Shown: positions 24,301 through 33,168 of the stretch, in pieces | How the letters are laid out: each line of letters begins with the position of its first letter | How positions within the stretch are numbered: position 1 is the stretch's first letter | Source: Longitalea arenae | GTDB lineage: Bacteria > Bacteroidota > Bacteroidia > Chitinophagales > Chitinophagaceae | Reading direction: 5' to 3' | Assembly: GCF_016924755.1 (NCBI RefSeq) | Contig: NZ_JAFFJX010000002.1 | Location: 434,001-498,000, forward strand | Length of the DNA stretch: 64,000 nt | Translations under genes and position numbers: made by a program | Notes under the pieces: generated by a model | Databases searched by the model: none | What the model saw: only the letters and a program-made list of their open reading frames with translations | What the model was told of the DNA's origin: nothing

Positions 24301-26412
24301 ATGAAAAGGGCTGCTGCAAAAGGTATGTTATTGCCATGCCTGCTAGTAATTGCAATTACCTCACACGCACAAAAGAATTTCAGCTTCGACCAGCTATTCC
24401 GCAATGGGGAGACCAATGTGGTAAAACAACTGCCTGTTGTTAAAGGCTGGGCCGATGATACCCATTATTTACTGACACAAAAAGAAGCCGATGGAAAGAT
24501 GGCCACCTATATGGTAGACGTTAAAACCGGCCAATCGGTCCCCTATCCCAATGTGGAAACCAGTCAGTTAAACCCTTCAGTGAATATCCAGGGCGGTATT
24601 AATATCAGTTTTTCGCCCGATAAGAAATGGGCCGCTTACACCAAAAAAGACAATAATCTCTACGTATTCAATGTGGCCGGCGGCAAAGAAACGGCCATTA
24701 CCACCGACGGTTCTGCTACCATTCTGAACGGTTATGCCTCCTGGGTATATTATGAAGAGATCCTGGGCCGCGCCAGCCGCTATAAGGCTTTCTGGTGGAG
24801 TGAAGACAGCAAACGCATTTGTTTTATGCGGTTCGATGATTCGCAGGTCCCTGTGTTTCCCATTTATGTAGCCGATGGCCAGCATGGCTACCTCGAAAAT
24901 ACCCGCTACCCCAAAGCCGGCGATAAGAATCCCGAGGTGAAGATCGGCATTGCAACAGTGAATACCGGCGAAACCATCTGGGCCGATTTCAATGCCGGCG
25001 ATGACCAGTATTTCGGAACCCCGGCCTGGTCGCCCGATGGACAATTATGGGTGCAATGGATGAACCGGAAGCAGAATAACCTGAAAGTTTATAATATCGA
25101 TCTTACGAATGGCAGTAAAAAGGAAGTGTACGATGAGAAACAGGAAACCTGGATCGACCTGGATGAAACCGAGCGTATTACCTTCCTTTCTGCCGGCAAA
25201 GGATATATCATTAAAAGCGACCGCGATGGCTGGGATAATCTTTATTACTACGATAACAATGGCCAGTTAAAGAACCCGGTAACCAGCGGCAATTTCTGGA
25301 GCACCAGTATCATTAAGGTCGATGAAAAAGCCGGCCTGATCTATTTCAAATCGAGGAAGGAAAATTCGGCCCGCTTCGACCTGTATAAAGTAGGGTTCAA
25401 CGGAAAGGGACTTACCCGCCTGAGTTTTGGTGAGTTCAGCCATGATATGGTAAGCATTTCACCCAAAGGAAGCTATTTTATAACCACTTATTCCAACCTG
25501 AATACGCCGCCGGCAACGGCTTTGTGCGATGCCAAAGGAAAGCTGATCCGGGAAATAGCCAATAGCAAGGGAAGTGATTTCGGGCTGTACAACCTGCCTA
25601 AAAGCGAACTGAAATACGTTAGTTCTGCCGATGGCCAGTTCCAGTTGCCGGTGCTCATCACCTACCCCATCAATTTCGATCCCACGAAAAAATACCCCGT
25701 GCTTATCAGTATTTATGGCGGACCGAATGCCGGCACCGTATACGACCGCTGGCGGCCAACCGTATCGCCGGCCCAATGGTGGGCGCAGGAAGGTTTGATA
25801 CAGGTTTCTTTCGATAACCGCAGCAGCGGGCATTTTGGCAAGAAAGGCCTGAACTATATCTTCCGCCAGTTGGGTAAATATGAAATTGAAGATTATATGG
25901 CCTGCGGCCGCTGGTTGAAGAAACAGCCCTGGGTCGACAGCAATAAGCTGTGTATCACCGGTGGCAGTTTTGGCGGTTATATGACCTGTATGGCCCTTAC
26001 CTATGGAGCAGACGTATTCCCCTATGGCATTGCCAATTCATCGGTTACCGACTGGCAGTTCTATGATACCCACTATACCGAGCGGTTCATGAACAGGCCC
26101 CAGGATAACCCCGAGGGATATAAACTGACCTCGGTTTTATCCTATGCCAACAAATACAAAGGGCTCCTGCGCATTGTACATGGCACTTCAGATGATAATG
26201 TGCATATGCAGAACAGCATAGTGCTGATGAATAAACTGCAGGACCTGAAAAAGCATTTTGAATGCATGGTGTACCCGGGTGAGCGGCATAGCATTATGGG
26301 TTTGAAGGGTGTACATAACCGCTATGAAGCCTATAAGTTCTATTACCAGTATCTGCTGGAAAAGCCGATGCCGTCGGTCTTCTGGGCGCCGGATTCTCAA
26401 AGAGGGTTTTAG
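24301..26412 (+). CDS. Secreted S9 prolyl oligopeptidase (dipeptidyl peptidase IV-like)
   Basis: A 703-residue serine peptidase with a signal peptide (MLLPCLLVIAITSHAQ), so periplasmic or surface-bound. Residues about 30-430 form the beta-propeller region (DPP IV N-terminal type, with WVYYEEILGRAS as the expected Glu-Glu motif that binds the substrate amino terminus). The alpha/beta hydrolase domain carries nucleophile Ser556 in GGSFGGYM, an Asp pair at 631-632 in HGTSDDNVH and His663 in GERHSIMG. It probably releases N-terminal X-Pro dipeptides. It is a single gene with a terminator-like hairpin after it. Confidence 0.92.
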   Translation: MKRAAAKGMLLPCLLVIAITSHAQKNFSFDQLFRNGETNVVKQLPVVKGWADDTHYLLTQKEADGKMATYMVDVKTGQSVPYPNVETSQLNPSVNIQGGINISFSPDKKWAAYTKKDNNLYVFNVAGGKETAITTDGSATILNGYASWVYYEEILGRASRYKAFWWSEDSKRICFMRFDDSQVPVFPIYVADGQHGYLENTRYPKAGDKNPEVKIGIATVNTGETIWADFNAGDDQYFGTPAWSPDGQLWVQWMNRKQNNLKVYNIDLTNGSKKEVYDEKQETWIDLDETERITFLSAGKGYIIKSDRDGWDNLYYYDNNGQLKNPVTSGNFWSTSIIKVDEKAGLIYFKSRKENSARFDLYKVGFNGKGLTRLSFGEFSHDMVSISPKGSYFITTYSNLNTPPATALCDAKGKLIREIANSKGSDFGLYNLPKSELKYVSSADGQFQLPVLITYPINFDPTKKYPVLISIYGGPNAGTVYDRWRPTVSPAQWWAQEGLIQVSFDNRSSGHFGKKGLNYIFRQLGKYEIEDYMACGRWLKKQPWVDSNKLCITGGSFGGYMTCMALTYGADVFPYGIANSSVTDWQFYDTHYTERFMNRPQDNPEGYKLTSVLSYANKYKGLLRIVHGTSDDNVHMQNSIVLMNKLQDLKKHFECMVYPGERHSIMGLKGVHNRYEAYKFYYQYLLEKPMPSVFWAPDSQRGF

Positions 26413-26476
26413 CAAATGATCACGGTCCGACTGGCCATTTTCCAACCCTTACACATGCTTCGTTACAATAAAAGAA

Positions 26477-26502
26477 AAGCTCTGGCGGTATTGCCAGAGC
26501 TT
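26477..26502. terminator. Terminator hairpin between the DPP-IV-like gene and the dksA-like gene
   Basis: AAGCTCTGGC (26477-26486) and GCCAGAGCTT (26493-26502) form a perfect 10-bp stem with a 6-base loop. A/T-rich flanks on both sides suggest use in both directions between the convergent genes. Confidence 0.75.
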
Positions 26503-26595
26503 AATTATTTATATTGCTATTGCGTTTCGTTACGGCATAACACTACAATTCCACTTTTAGTAGAATGGTAACCAACCGATTATACAGCACTAAGC

Positions 26596-27480
26596 TTACT
26601 TATTCATCATTTGCTTGGCCTCGATGCTCAGGGTAGCGTGCGGAACCGCCCGTAACCTGGCTTTATCGATCAGCTTGCCCGTAACCCGGCAAATGCCATA
26701 AGTCTTGTTCTCGATGCGCATGAGGGCTTTCTCCAGGTGATCAATGTAGTTGATCTGCCGGCTGGCCATTTGGGCCAACTGCTCCCGTTCCATACTCATA
26801 CTGCCATCTTCCATGGTCATGTAGCGATTTTCGGTTTCATCGCCACCCATTTCGTCTTTGCGGGTAATTAAACCCTGTAAATAAGCCAGTTCTTTCTTTG
26901 CCTGTTCTAATTTTTTTAAAATCAGATCTTTGAACTCGCTCAATTCGGCATCACTATATCTCATGGTTGGTCCTGTTTGAATGTTTTCTGGTTGATCTAA
27001 TACTGATTTTGTGAATTCCGGTTCGTATTTGCGTGCTGTTTTCGTTTTTATTTCCGGGATTACCACCTTTACCGGTTTAGCCGGTTCTGGCTTTTTCGGT
27101 GGCGGCGGCGGTGGGATCACAGGTTCTATTTTCTTGACTTCCACCTTTACTTCCGGCTTTTCGACTTTAACAGGAGCTTCAACTGCTTTTTTTACCTCTT
27201 TCGTTTCTTTTATTTCAACGTGTTTGGCAACTGGCTTGGCGGTAGGCGCAGGAGAAGGTTTGGCATGTGCTTTGGCGGTTACATGGTGAGTTATAGGTTG
27301 GTGTTTGGCCGGGACCTTTTTCTCAACAGGTTTGGCTGTCTTTTTTGCAGCAGGCTTAACATCCTTCTTAGCAACTACTTTTTTAGCAGCAGGTTTGGCT
27401 GCCCCGCCGGCCGGTCGGGCTGGCTTTTTAGGGGCAATCGTTTTTTTTGCTGGCTTGGCCGCCTTTTTCTTGGTTGCCAT
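26596..27480 (-). CDS. DksA/TraR-like protein with histone-H1-like basic N-terminus
   Basis: A 294-residue fusion. Residues 1 to about 140 are Lys/Ala/Pro-rich (KKAAKPAKK-type motifs, then KPEVKVEVKK and a PPPPPP stretch), like histone-H1-type tails. The C-terminal part (about 160-294) is DksA/TraR-like: a coiled coil and the segment YGICRVTGKLIDKARLRAVP. The zinc finger is degenerate: of the four Cys only Cys264 remains and the others are Thr, Ser and Ala. From family knowledge such proteins bind RNA polymerase's secondary channel, and the tail could add DNA binding, but both roles are inferred. It starts 4 bases after ileS and is probably co-transcribed with it. Confidence 0.85.
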   Translation of the reverse strand: MATKKKAAKPAKKTIAPKKPARPAGGAAKPAAKKVVAKKDVKPAAKKTAKPVEKKVPAKHQPITHHVTAKAHAKPSPAPTAKPVAKHVEIKETKEVKKAVEAPVKVEKPEVKVEVKKIEPVIPPPPPPKKPEPAKPVKVVIPEIKTKTARKYEPEFTKSVLDQPENIQTGPTMRYSDAELSEFKDLILKKLEQAKKELAYLQGLITRKDEMGGDETENRYMTMEDGSMSMEREQLAQMASRQINYIDHLEKALMRIENKTYGICRVTGKLIDKARLRAVPHATLSIEAKQMMNK

Positions 27481-27484
27481 ACTT

Positions 27485-30400
27485 TTACGCTTTTTTTGTA
27501 ACGAACACTTTTAATGGAATATCGTTCACTTCAATTTCGGTGCCATCAGGTATTTCAGGTACTAGTTCAAGTTTATCTGCCAAAATTTCTGCGCAAATAT
27601 AATTATTAAATTGGGCGATCGATTGGCTCAGCTCCTGGTGTTCGGTCACCTTAACCAGTATTCGATCAGTGAGTTCAAAACCACTGTCTTTTCGGATTTT
27701 CTGGATACGATTAACCAATTCGCGGGCATTTCCTTCGCTGACCAGTTCTGGGGTAACGGTTACATCCAAAGCCACGGTGAGAGCATCTTTATTGGCCACC
27801 ATCCACCCGGGGATATCTTCACTGGTGATCTCTACTTCATTAGTTTGTAATATTAAGGGTTCGTTCTCAATATTCAATGAAATACTGCCATCTTTTTCCA
27901 ATTTCGCTATGTCATCCTGACTAAATTCGGCTAATGCTGCCGCTACCGGCTTCATTTTGGCTCCCAACTTCTTACCCAGCACCGTATAATTGGGTTTTAT
28001 CTTCTTTTTGATAAACCCGTTATCTTCGGTTAAATAGGTTATTTCTTTAACATTCACCTCGCTCTTTATCAGGTCTTCTACCAGCTCAATCTGGTCTTTC
28101 ATGTGTTTATTCAACACCGGGATCAGCACTTTTTGCAAGGGTTGCCGTACTTTTTGCCTGGCCGTCTTGCGCAATGACAATACGAGGGAGGAGATATCCT
28201 GGGCCAGCTGCATGCGCTCTTCGAGGGAGGCATCGATAGCGGCCGGTTTACTAACAGGGTAATCGGCATGGTGCACCGATTCTGTGTTATGCCTGCCTGT
28301 TACAGCGTTCAGATTCTGGAACAAGGCATCGCTGAAGAATGGCGAAATAGGCGCCATCAGCTTCAACACGGTTTCCAGGCACTCGTACAGGGTCTGGTAT
28401 GCGCATACTTTATCATGTTCATACTCCCCTTTCCAGAACCGGCGGCGGCACAAACGTACGTACCAGTTACTAAGATGCTCATCCATAAACTCTTCTATGG
28501 CCCGGCCAGCCTGGGTAGGCTCATAATCGTCCATATACTCCGTTACCTTTTTTATGAGGGTGTTCAGGGAAGAAAGGATCCAGCGGTCGATCTCGGGCCT
28601 TTGTTCCAGCGGGATATACGCCTCTTTGAATGCAAAGCCGTCTACATTGGCATAGAGCGCAAAGAACTGATAGGTATTATAGAGCGTTCCGAAGAACTTA
28701 CGTTGCACTTCCTTGATGCCTTCCAGGTCGAACTTCATATTCTCCCAGGGCGAAGCATTGGTGATCAGGTACCAGCGGGTAGCATCGGCGCCGTATTGTT
28801 CAATGGTCTTGAACGGATCGACCACATTCCCCAGGCGCTTACTCATTTTGTTGCCATTTTTGTCCAGTACCAGTCCGTTCGACACACAGGTTTTATATGC
28901 CACAGAATCAAACAATAAGCCGGCTATGGCATGCAGGGTATAGAACCAGCCACGGGTTTGGTCAACCCCTTCGGCGATGAAATCGGCCGGGTAATTCTTG
29001 TTGAATGGCTGTTTGAACGGATAGGGATCACCGGCTTTCAGCTTCTCGTGATCGAGGCCCCATTGGGCGTATGGCATGGCGCCGCTATCGAACCAAACGT
29101 CAATCAGGTCTGGAACCCGTTTCATGGGTTTGCCCGATTCACTTACCAAGATGATATCGTCTACATAAGGTTTATGCAGATCGAGGTCGGCCATGATCTT
29201 TGCATTGTTGGTGCCCAGTGTTTTGTCGGCTTTGGCTGCTTCTTCTTTTAACCGGGGTACTGAGCCAATGCATTTTTCTTCGCTGCCATCCTCGGTTTTC
29301 CAGATGGGTAAGGCCGTGCCCCAGAAACGGCTGCGGCTCAGGTTCCAGTCAACCATATTTTCGAGCCAGTTGCCAAAACGGCCTTCGCCGGTTGATCTGG
29401 GCTTCCAGTTGATCGTTTTATTCAAGGCTACCAGCCTGTCTTTCAACGCAGTGGTTTTTATGAACCAGGCATCTAACGGATAATATAATACGGGTTTATC
29501 GGTGCGCCAGCAATGCGGGTAATTGTGCTCATACTTTTCGATCTTGAAGGCGCGGTTCTCTTTCTTCAGTTTAACGCAGATGTCTACGTTCACATCTACA
29601 TAATCTTTATCGTCTTTATAATTCTTTACATACCGGTTGCTGAACTCGCCGAGGCCATCTACAAATTTGCCCTGGCGGTCGACCATGGTGAGAATTCCGA
29701 TATTGTATTTCTTTCCTACTCTATAGTCATCTGCACCAAAAGCAGGCGCCGTGTGTACAATGCCGGTACCATCTTCGGTGGTAACGAAATCGCCTAATAA
29801 TACGCGGAAGGGGTCGCCACCGCTTTTCTCTGGACTGTTGGCTTCGAAGGGCAACAACTGTTCATAACGGCAACCTTCAATCTCTGCCCCTTTGAACTCA
29901 GTGAGTATACGCCAGGGCAACACTTTGTCGCCTTCTTTATATTCCCCGAATCCGGTGTTTTCAGCTTCGGGTTTGAAGTATTTACCCAGCAGATCTTTGG
30001 CAAGCACCACGTTTATGGGCAAGTGCGTATATGGGTTGAAGGTTTGCACCAGCACATAAGTGATGCGCTCCCCTACCGTTAAACCCAGGTTCGAAGGCAG
30101 GGTCCACGGGGTGGTGGTCCAGGCCAGGAAGAAGGGTGAATGGTCAATGGCCAATGGTGAATGGCCCGTTTCAAGTTCAGCTCGCGACGCCTGACGGCCT
30201 GCATTGGCCACGGCTTCAAAGAGGAAAGCCGATTTTTCATCCTTCACCGCCCTGAACATCACAACAGCGCTGGTATCCTTCACCATTTTATAGGTGCCGG
30301 GCTGGTTCAGCTCGTGTGAGCTTAAGCCCGTACCGGCAGCTGGTGAATAGGGCTGAATGCTCACGCTTTCATACAATAAGCCCTTTTCGTACAGTTTGCT

Positions 30401-30895
30401 CAACAGGTACCAAAGGGTTTCTATATAATTGTTATCGAAGGTGATATAAGGATCGTTCAGATCGACCCAATAGCCCATTTTTTTGGTGAGGTCGTCCCAT
30501 TTATCTTTATAGCGCATCACCGCTTCGCGGCATTTGCGGTTATATTCCTCAACAGTAATTTTTTTACCGATATCTTCTTTGGTGATGCCCAGTTCTTTTT
30601 CAACGCCCAGTTCAATGGGAAGGCCATGGGTGTCCCAGCCGGCTTTACGGTTTACCTGGAATCCACGCATGGTCTTGTAGCGGCAAACCAGGTCCTTCAA
30701 TGTGCGGCTGATAACGTGGTGAATGCCAGGCATGCCGTTGGCGCTGGGCGGCCCTTCGTAGAAAACAAAGGAGGGGGCATCGTTCCGCAGCGACACGCTT
30801 TTTTCAAAAGCCTGATTTTCACTCCATTTAGCTAACATTTCCTGTTCTATAACAGGCAAATTCAATTTCTGGAACTCTCTGTAGTTAACTGCCAT
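27485..30895 (-). CDS. ileS: Isoleucyl-tRNA synthetase
   Basis: It charges tRNA-Ile with isoleucine. It is a class I synthetase of about 1136 residues, as in other Bacteroidota. The HIGH-like motif is in PPSANGMPGIHH, the KMSKS motif is NKMSKRLGN, the Trp-rich AWTTTPWTLPSN leads into the CP1 editing domain, and the C-terminus has the anticodon-binding and extension domains. The ATG at 30895 (MAVNYREF) is chosen from homology; an open frame extends 31 codons upstream without family similarity. Residues of about 235-256 contain an in-frame stretch (ETGHSPLAIDHSPF) encoded by family B heptamers and absent from typical IleS. The dksA-like gene follows after 4 bases. Confidence 0.94.
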   Translation of the reverse strand: MAVNYREFQKLNLPVIEQEMLAKWSENQAFEKSVSLRNDAPSFVFYEGPPSANGMPGIHHVISRTLKDLVCRYKTMRGFQVNRKAGWDTHGLPIELGVEKELGITKEDIGKKITVEEYNRKCREAVMRYKDKWDDLTKKMGYWVDLNDPYITFDNNYIETLWYLLSKLYEKGLLYESVSIQPYSPAAGTGLSSHELNQPGTYKMVKDTSAVVMFRAVKDEKSAFLFEAVANAGRQASRAELETGHSPLAIDHSPFFLAWTTTPWTLPSNLGLTVGERITYVLVQTFNPYTHLPINVVLAKDLLGKYFKPEAENTGFGEYKEGDKVLPWRILTEFKGAEIEGCRYEQLLPFEANSPEKSGGDPFRVLLGDFVTTEDGTGIVHTAPAFGADDYRVGKKYNIGILTMVDRQGKFVDGLGEFSNRYVKNYKDDKDYVDVNVDICVKLKKENRAFKIEKYEHNYPHCWRTDKPVLYYPLDAWFIKTTALKDRLVALNKTINWKPRSTGEGRFGNWLENMVDWNLSRSRFWGTALPIWKTEDGSEEKCIGSVPRLKEEAAKADKTLGTNNAKIMADLDLHKPYVDDIILVSESGKPMKRVPDLIDVWFDSGAMPYAQWGLDHEKLKAGDPYPFKQPFNKNYPADFIAEGVDQTRGWFYTLHAIAGLLFDSVAYKTCVSNGLVLDKNGNKMSKRLGNVVDPFKTIEQYGADATRWYLITNASPWENMKFDLEGIKEVQRKFFGTLYNTYQFFALYANVDGFAFKEAYIPLEQRPEIDRWILSSLNTLIKKVTEYMDDYEPTQAGRAIEEFMDEHLSNWYVRLCRRRFWKGEYEHDKVCAYQTLYECLETVLKLMAPISPFFSDALFQNLNAVTGRHNTESVHHADYPVSKPAAIDASLEERMQLAQDISSLVLSLRKTARQKVRQPLQKVLIPVLNKHMKDQIELVEDLIKSEVNVKEITYLTEDNGFIKKKIKPNYTVLGKKLGAKMKPVAAALAEFSQDDIAKLEKDGSISLNIENEPLILQTNEVEITSEDIPGWMVANKDALTVALDVTVTPELVSEGNARELVNRIQKIRKDSGFELTDRILVKVTEHQELSQSIAQFNNYICAEILADKLELVPEIPDGTEIEVNDIPLKVFVTKKA
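30135..30165. repeat. Family B array inside ileS coding sequence
   Basis: On the coding strand it reads CCATTCACCATTGGCCATT and on, four to five heptamers identical in type to the intergenic family B arrays at 35914-35945 and 38730-38761. It is translated as GHSPLAIDHSP, just before the conserved FLAWTTTPWT. Confidence 0.8.
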
Positions 30896-30985
30896 ATAAT
30901 TGCCGGTAAATCTGTTTATTTCTAATATTTCAATGTCCTTTAAAAAAGCTTGCAGAAGAAGTAATTCTGCAGCCCCAAAAGTGTG

Positions 30986-30993
30986 CAAAGGTA
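30986..30993 (-). promoter_or_regulatory. ileS promoter -7 element (TACCTTTG on minus strand)
   Basis: An exact TAnnTTTG match on the minus strand about 90 bases upstream of the ileS ATG. A family A array starts about 7 bases further upstream, so it occupies the -33 region. Confidence 0.55.
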
Positions 30994-30999
30994 CGAAAA

Positions 31000-31153
31000 G
31001 TTACCGCTTGTTGCCGGTTGCCGGTTGCCGGTTACCGGTTACCAGTTACCAGTTGCCGGTTACCCGGTTGCTGGTTGCTGGTTGTCGGTTGCCGGTTGCC
31101 AGTTGGTTGCCAGTTGCCAGTTGGTTGCCAGTTGCCGGTTGCCGGTTGCCGGT
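31000..31153. repeat. Longest family A heptamer array (upstream of ileS)
   Basis: Some 20 heptamers of the RCCRGTT type (TTGCCGG, TTACCAG, TTGCTGG) run in one orientation, with two TTGCCAGTTGG interruptions. It has no clear inverted partner, unlike most other copies. From 31154 to about 31230 lies an AT-richer stretch of TTCAAAG/TTCAGTTC words that may be another, decayed repeat. Confidence 0.8.
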
Positions 31154-31705
31154 TCATCGTTCAAAGCTCCTGATTCTCAGTTCAACATTCTGGATTCAAA
31201 GTTCTTAATCACCGTTCTTTCAGTTCATAGTTATTGTTGACACGCACCGCGAAACGGTGAGCAGCCGTTCACTGTTGAAACATGATCATGAGAAACCAAA
31301 AGAGGCACTGTTATCCCACCTCACAAAATGCTCACATTTCTTAAGGTTCTGATCAGTTTTCAGGTTATAGTGATAGTGGTGCCAGCCTTTGGAACTTATA
31401 TTGGTAACCCGGAAGTTATTTGAAGATTTTTTAACGAAACGGTCAATTTTCAGTCAGGTTTATCCACATTCAGGGCATTTGGCATAATTTATGGAACTAT
31501 TTCTGTGCTCTTTGCAATAGCAAAATGTTGAAAAGTAAAAGAGGAATTTTAGCAGTGACGGAGTGATTTTTGGTACGATATTTTCTAAGTATTAGTCCCG
31601 TCAGTCCTTAGAGGTTTTACCTTGCAGGGCATTTACTTGAAAACGACATTTTTATTACCTCATTATATGAAAAACCTTTTCTACGGTTTAGGGTTTAGGG
31701 GTTAA

Positions 31706-31759
31706 AAAGGGGAGTAGTCCTGCTCCCCTTTCCTTTAAAATTCTAAAACAAAGGAAAGG
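31706..31759 (+). promoter_or_regulatory. Two overlapping, mutually exclusive hairpins, the second followed by a T-tract
   Basis: Hairpin 1 pairs AAAGGGGAG (31706-31714) with CTCCCCTTT (31723-31731). Hairpin 2 pairs CCTTTCCTTT (31727-31736) with AAAGGAAAGG (31750-31759) and is followed by TTTTTCTTTTTT. The two share 31727-31731 and cannot both form, as in attenuators. Confidence 0.5.
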
Positions 31760-31907
31760 TTTTTCTTTTTTACACCTTTTTGTAATCCGCTACCTTCCCG
31801 TTTTTAATCTCTGGTTATGCCTGTGGAAAACCAATCAGGCTACTGTGCACGCCCACGAACAACCCCCGTTTTCGGGAAGCTGAAAAGACATTGGTGCCCC
31901 GTATTGT

Positions 31908-31937
31908 AAAACCTCCTCGCTAAGGGAGGTTTTTTTA
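31908..31937 (+). terminator. Intrinsic terminator in the ileS-hemJ spacer
   Basis: AAAACCTCC (31908-31916) pairs with GGAGGTTTT (31925-31933), followed by more T. The nearest plus-strand gene upstream is far away, so it ends an unidentified transcript. Confidence 0.75.
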
Positions 31938-32189
31938 TTGCAAAAAACTTCCGCTAAACTTCGGTCATACATTTTACAAGTCGCTCGTCCTGAAAACCCG
32001 GCAAGCTATGCGCAATACCAATTTTTGCGCACAACACAAAATCATGAGGGCAGCGGCTATCAAACGTTAGCATTTTTACAACATCTATTGAAAAAACAGA
32101 ACAGATCGTTGAAGCATCCGGTGCAGGAATGCAAGGATCAGCATCAGGTTGTTAAATATGCGGGATGGATCTTTCAATAAACAGAGCTT

Positions 32190-32500
32190 GATCGTTGAAA
32201 AAATCGTTCAATTCGTATAAAAAACTGTTCGGTTCATGCAACAAACACTGCCAGTTTATTTAACAAACAGGTTCAGTTTGTTCAATAAACAGGTACAGTT
32301 TGTTCAATAAACAGCTTCAGTTTGTTCAATAAACGCTTCTGATTTTTCAATGATTGATACCTGTTTGTTCAATGAATTGGGTGCAACTATTCAATAAACC
32401 ATAGCTGGTTGTTCAACAAACTGGTACTGATTGTTGAATAAAGTGGTATTGATCGTTCAATAAACTGATATTGATTGTTCAATGAATTGAGGTGCAAATC
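32190..32500. repeat. Degenerate 22-bp tandem array (TTGTTCAATAAAC units)
   Basis: Between 11 and 14 units with a period of 22 bases (21-23 in some). The core is CAGTTTGTTCAATAAACAGG, best preserved in three successive units near 32268-32333. Each core contains GTTTGTTCAATAAAC with inverted ends. Unit variants include TTCAATGAATTG and TTCAACAAACTG. There is no spacer/repeat division as in CRISPR and no reading frame. Confidence 0.8.
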
Positions 32501-32614
32501 ATTCATATTCACTGATAGTTGTACGGCACCTGCCCTGGCCAACTCCTCTTTCAGGCAGTTATACACCCCAAGAATTCACTTAACTGGCAACGCATAAATC
32601 GGCCAATTGAATAA

Positions 32615-33145
32615 CTATTTCTTCTTCATCCTGATATTTTTATAGATCCTGATCGCACTCATCAGCACGATCACAAACCCTATCAGTCCGGCCAATCCCC
32701 ATACCACACTCATATTTTGTTTTACCACCGCCAGCATCACAATGGCAACCAGGAAAATCGTAGCCACCTCGTTCCAGATGCGCAATTGCTGTGAACTGTA
32801 TTTAAAAATACCCTTCATCTCCTGTTTGTAAATGGCATGCAGGGTAAAGTGATACACATACAAACCTGCTACAAAAAACAGTTTAACGAATAACCAGTCC
32901 GGCAGAACGCCCAGCTGTATCCACATCCATGGACCGAAGATACCTGTGGCAATAGCTGAAGGCCAGGTAATGCCAAACCATAGCCGCCTGATCATTATCG
33001 TAAAGTGGCTGCGTAGAATGTTCTTTTCCGCTTCCTGTTTTTCACCGGCTTCGGTATTGTATATAAACAGGCGAACGATGTAAAACATGCCGCTGAACCA
33101 GGTGACAATAAAAATGATGTGAAGGGCCTTGATGTAGTTATACAT
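32615..33145 (-). CDS. hemJ: HemJ-type protoporphyrinogen IX oxidase (UPF0093)
   Basis: A 176-residue inner-membrane protein with four or five hydrophobic helices. The N-terminal pattern IKALHIIFIVTWFSGMFYIVRLF, with His9 and Arg25, is that of HemJ. It oxidises protoporphyrinogen IX to protoporphyrin IX, the step before ferrochelatase. It lies 23 bases downstream of hemH on the same strand, which supports the assignment. No hemG or hemY gene is present in the cluster. CopD-like copper proteins are related in fold but less likely here. Confidence 0.88.
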   Translation of the reverse strand: MYNYIKALHIIFIVTWFSGMFYIVRLFIYNTEAGEKQEAEKNILRSHFTIMIRRLWFGITWPSAIATGIFGPWMWIQLGVLPDWLFVKLFFVAGLYVYHFTLHAIYKQEMKGIFKYSSQQLRIWNEVATIFLVAIVMLAVVKQNMSVVWGLAGLIGFVIVLMSAIRIYKNIRMKKK

Positions 33146-33168
33146 AGGAGTAATATGCTTCAGGCCGG

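Larger units (their letters stand above)
31154..32614. other. Long non-coding region between ileS and hemJ
   Basis: About 1.46 kb without a convincing gene. It holds a small hairpin (31249-31276), one perfect DnaA-box word TTATCCACA (31460-31468) and one variant (31822-31830, TTTTCCACA on the minus strand), two overlapping hairpins (31706-31759), a rho-independent terminator (31908-31936) and the 22-bp tandem array (32190-32500). The terminator implies a transcript, so a small RNA may be encoded between about 31620 and 31936. I do not recognise it as tmRNA, 6S, SRP or RNase P RNA. Confidence 0.5.

Noticed and set aside
28268-28918. 216-codon frame antisense to ileS
   Set aside because: It is the shadow of a well-conserved gene with high-GC third positions. 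It has no independent protein character.
31689-31700. Telomere-like TTTAGGG repeats
   Set aside because: Only two units occur, inside a longer hairpin-rich segment. This is a chance match in a bacterial chromosome.
31938-32180. 80-codon open frame beginning with TTG
   Set aside because: It starts inside the T-run of a terminator, has no recognisable protein character, and has no promoter or homology that I can see.
32190-32500. CRISPR array
   Set aside because: The units are degenerate and contiguous with a 22-base period. There are no conserved repeats separated by unique spacers, and no cas gene is present.
31250-32600. Chromosomal replication origin
   Set aside because: Only one perfect and one variant DnaA-box word are seen, with no dnaA, dnaN or gidA nearby. 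Without GC-skew data this is not supportable as a feature.
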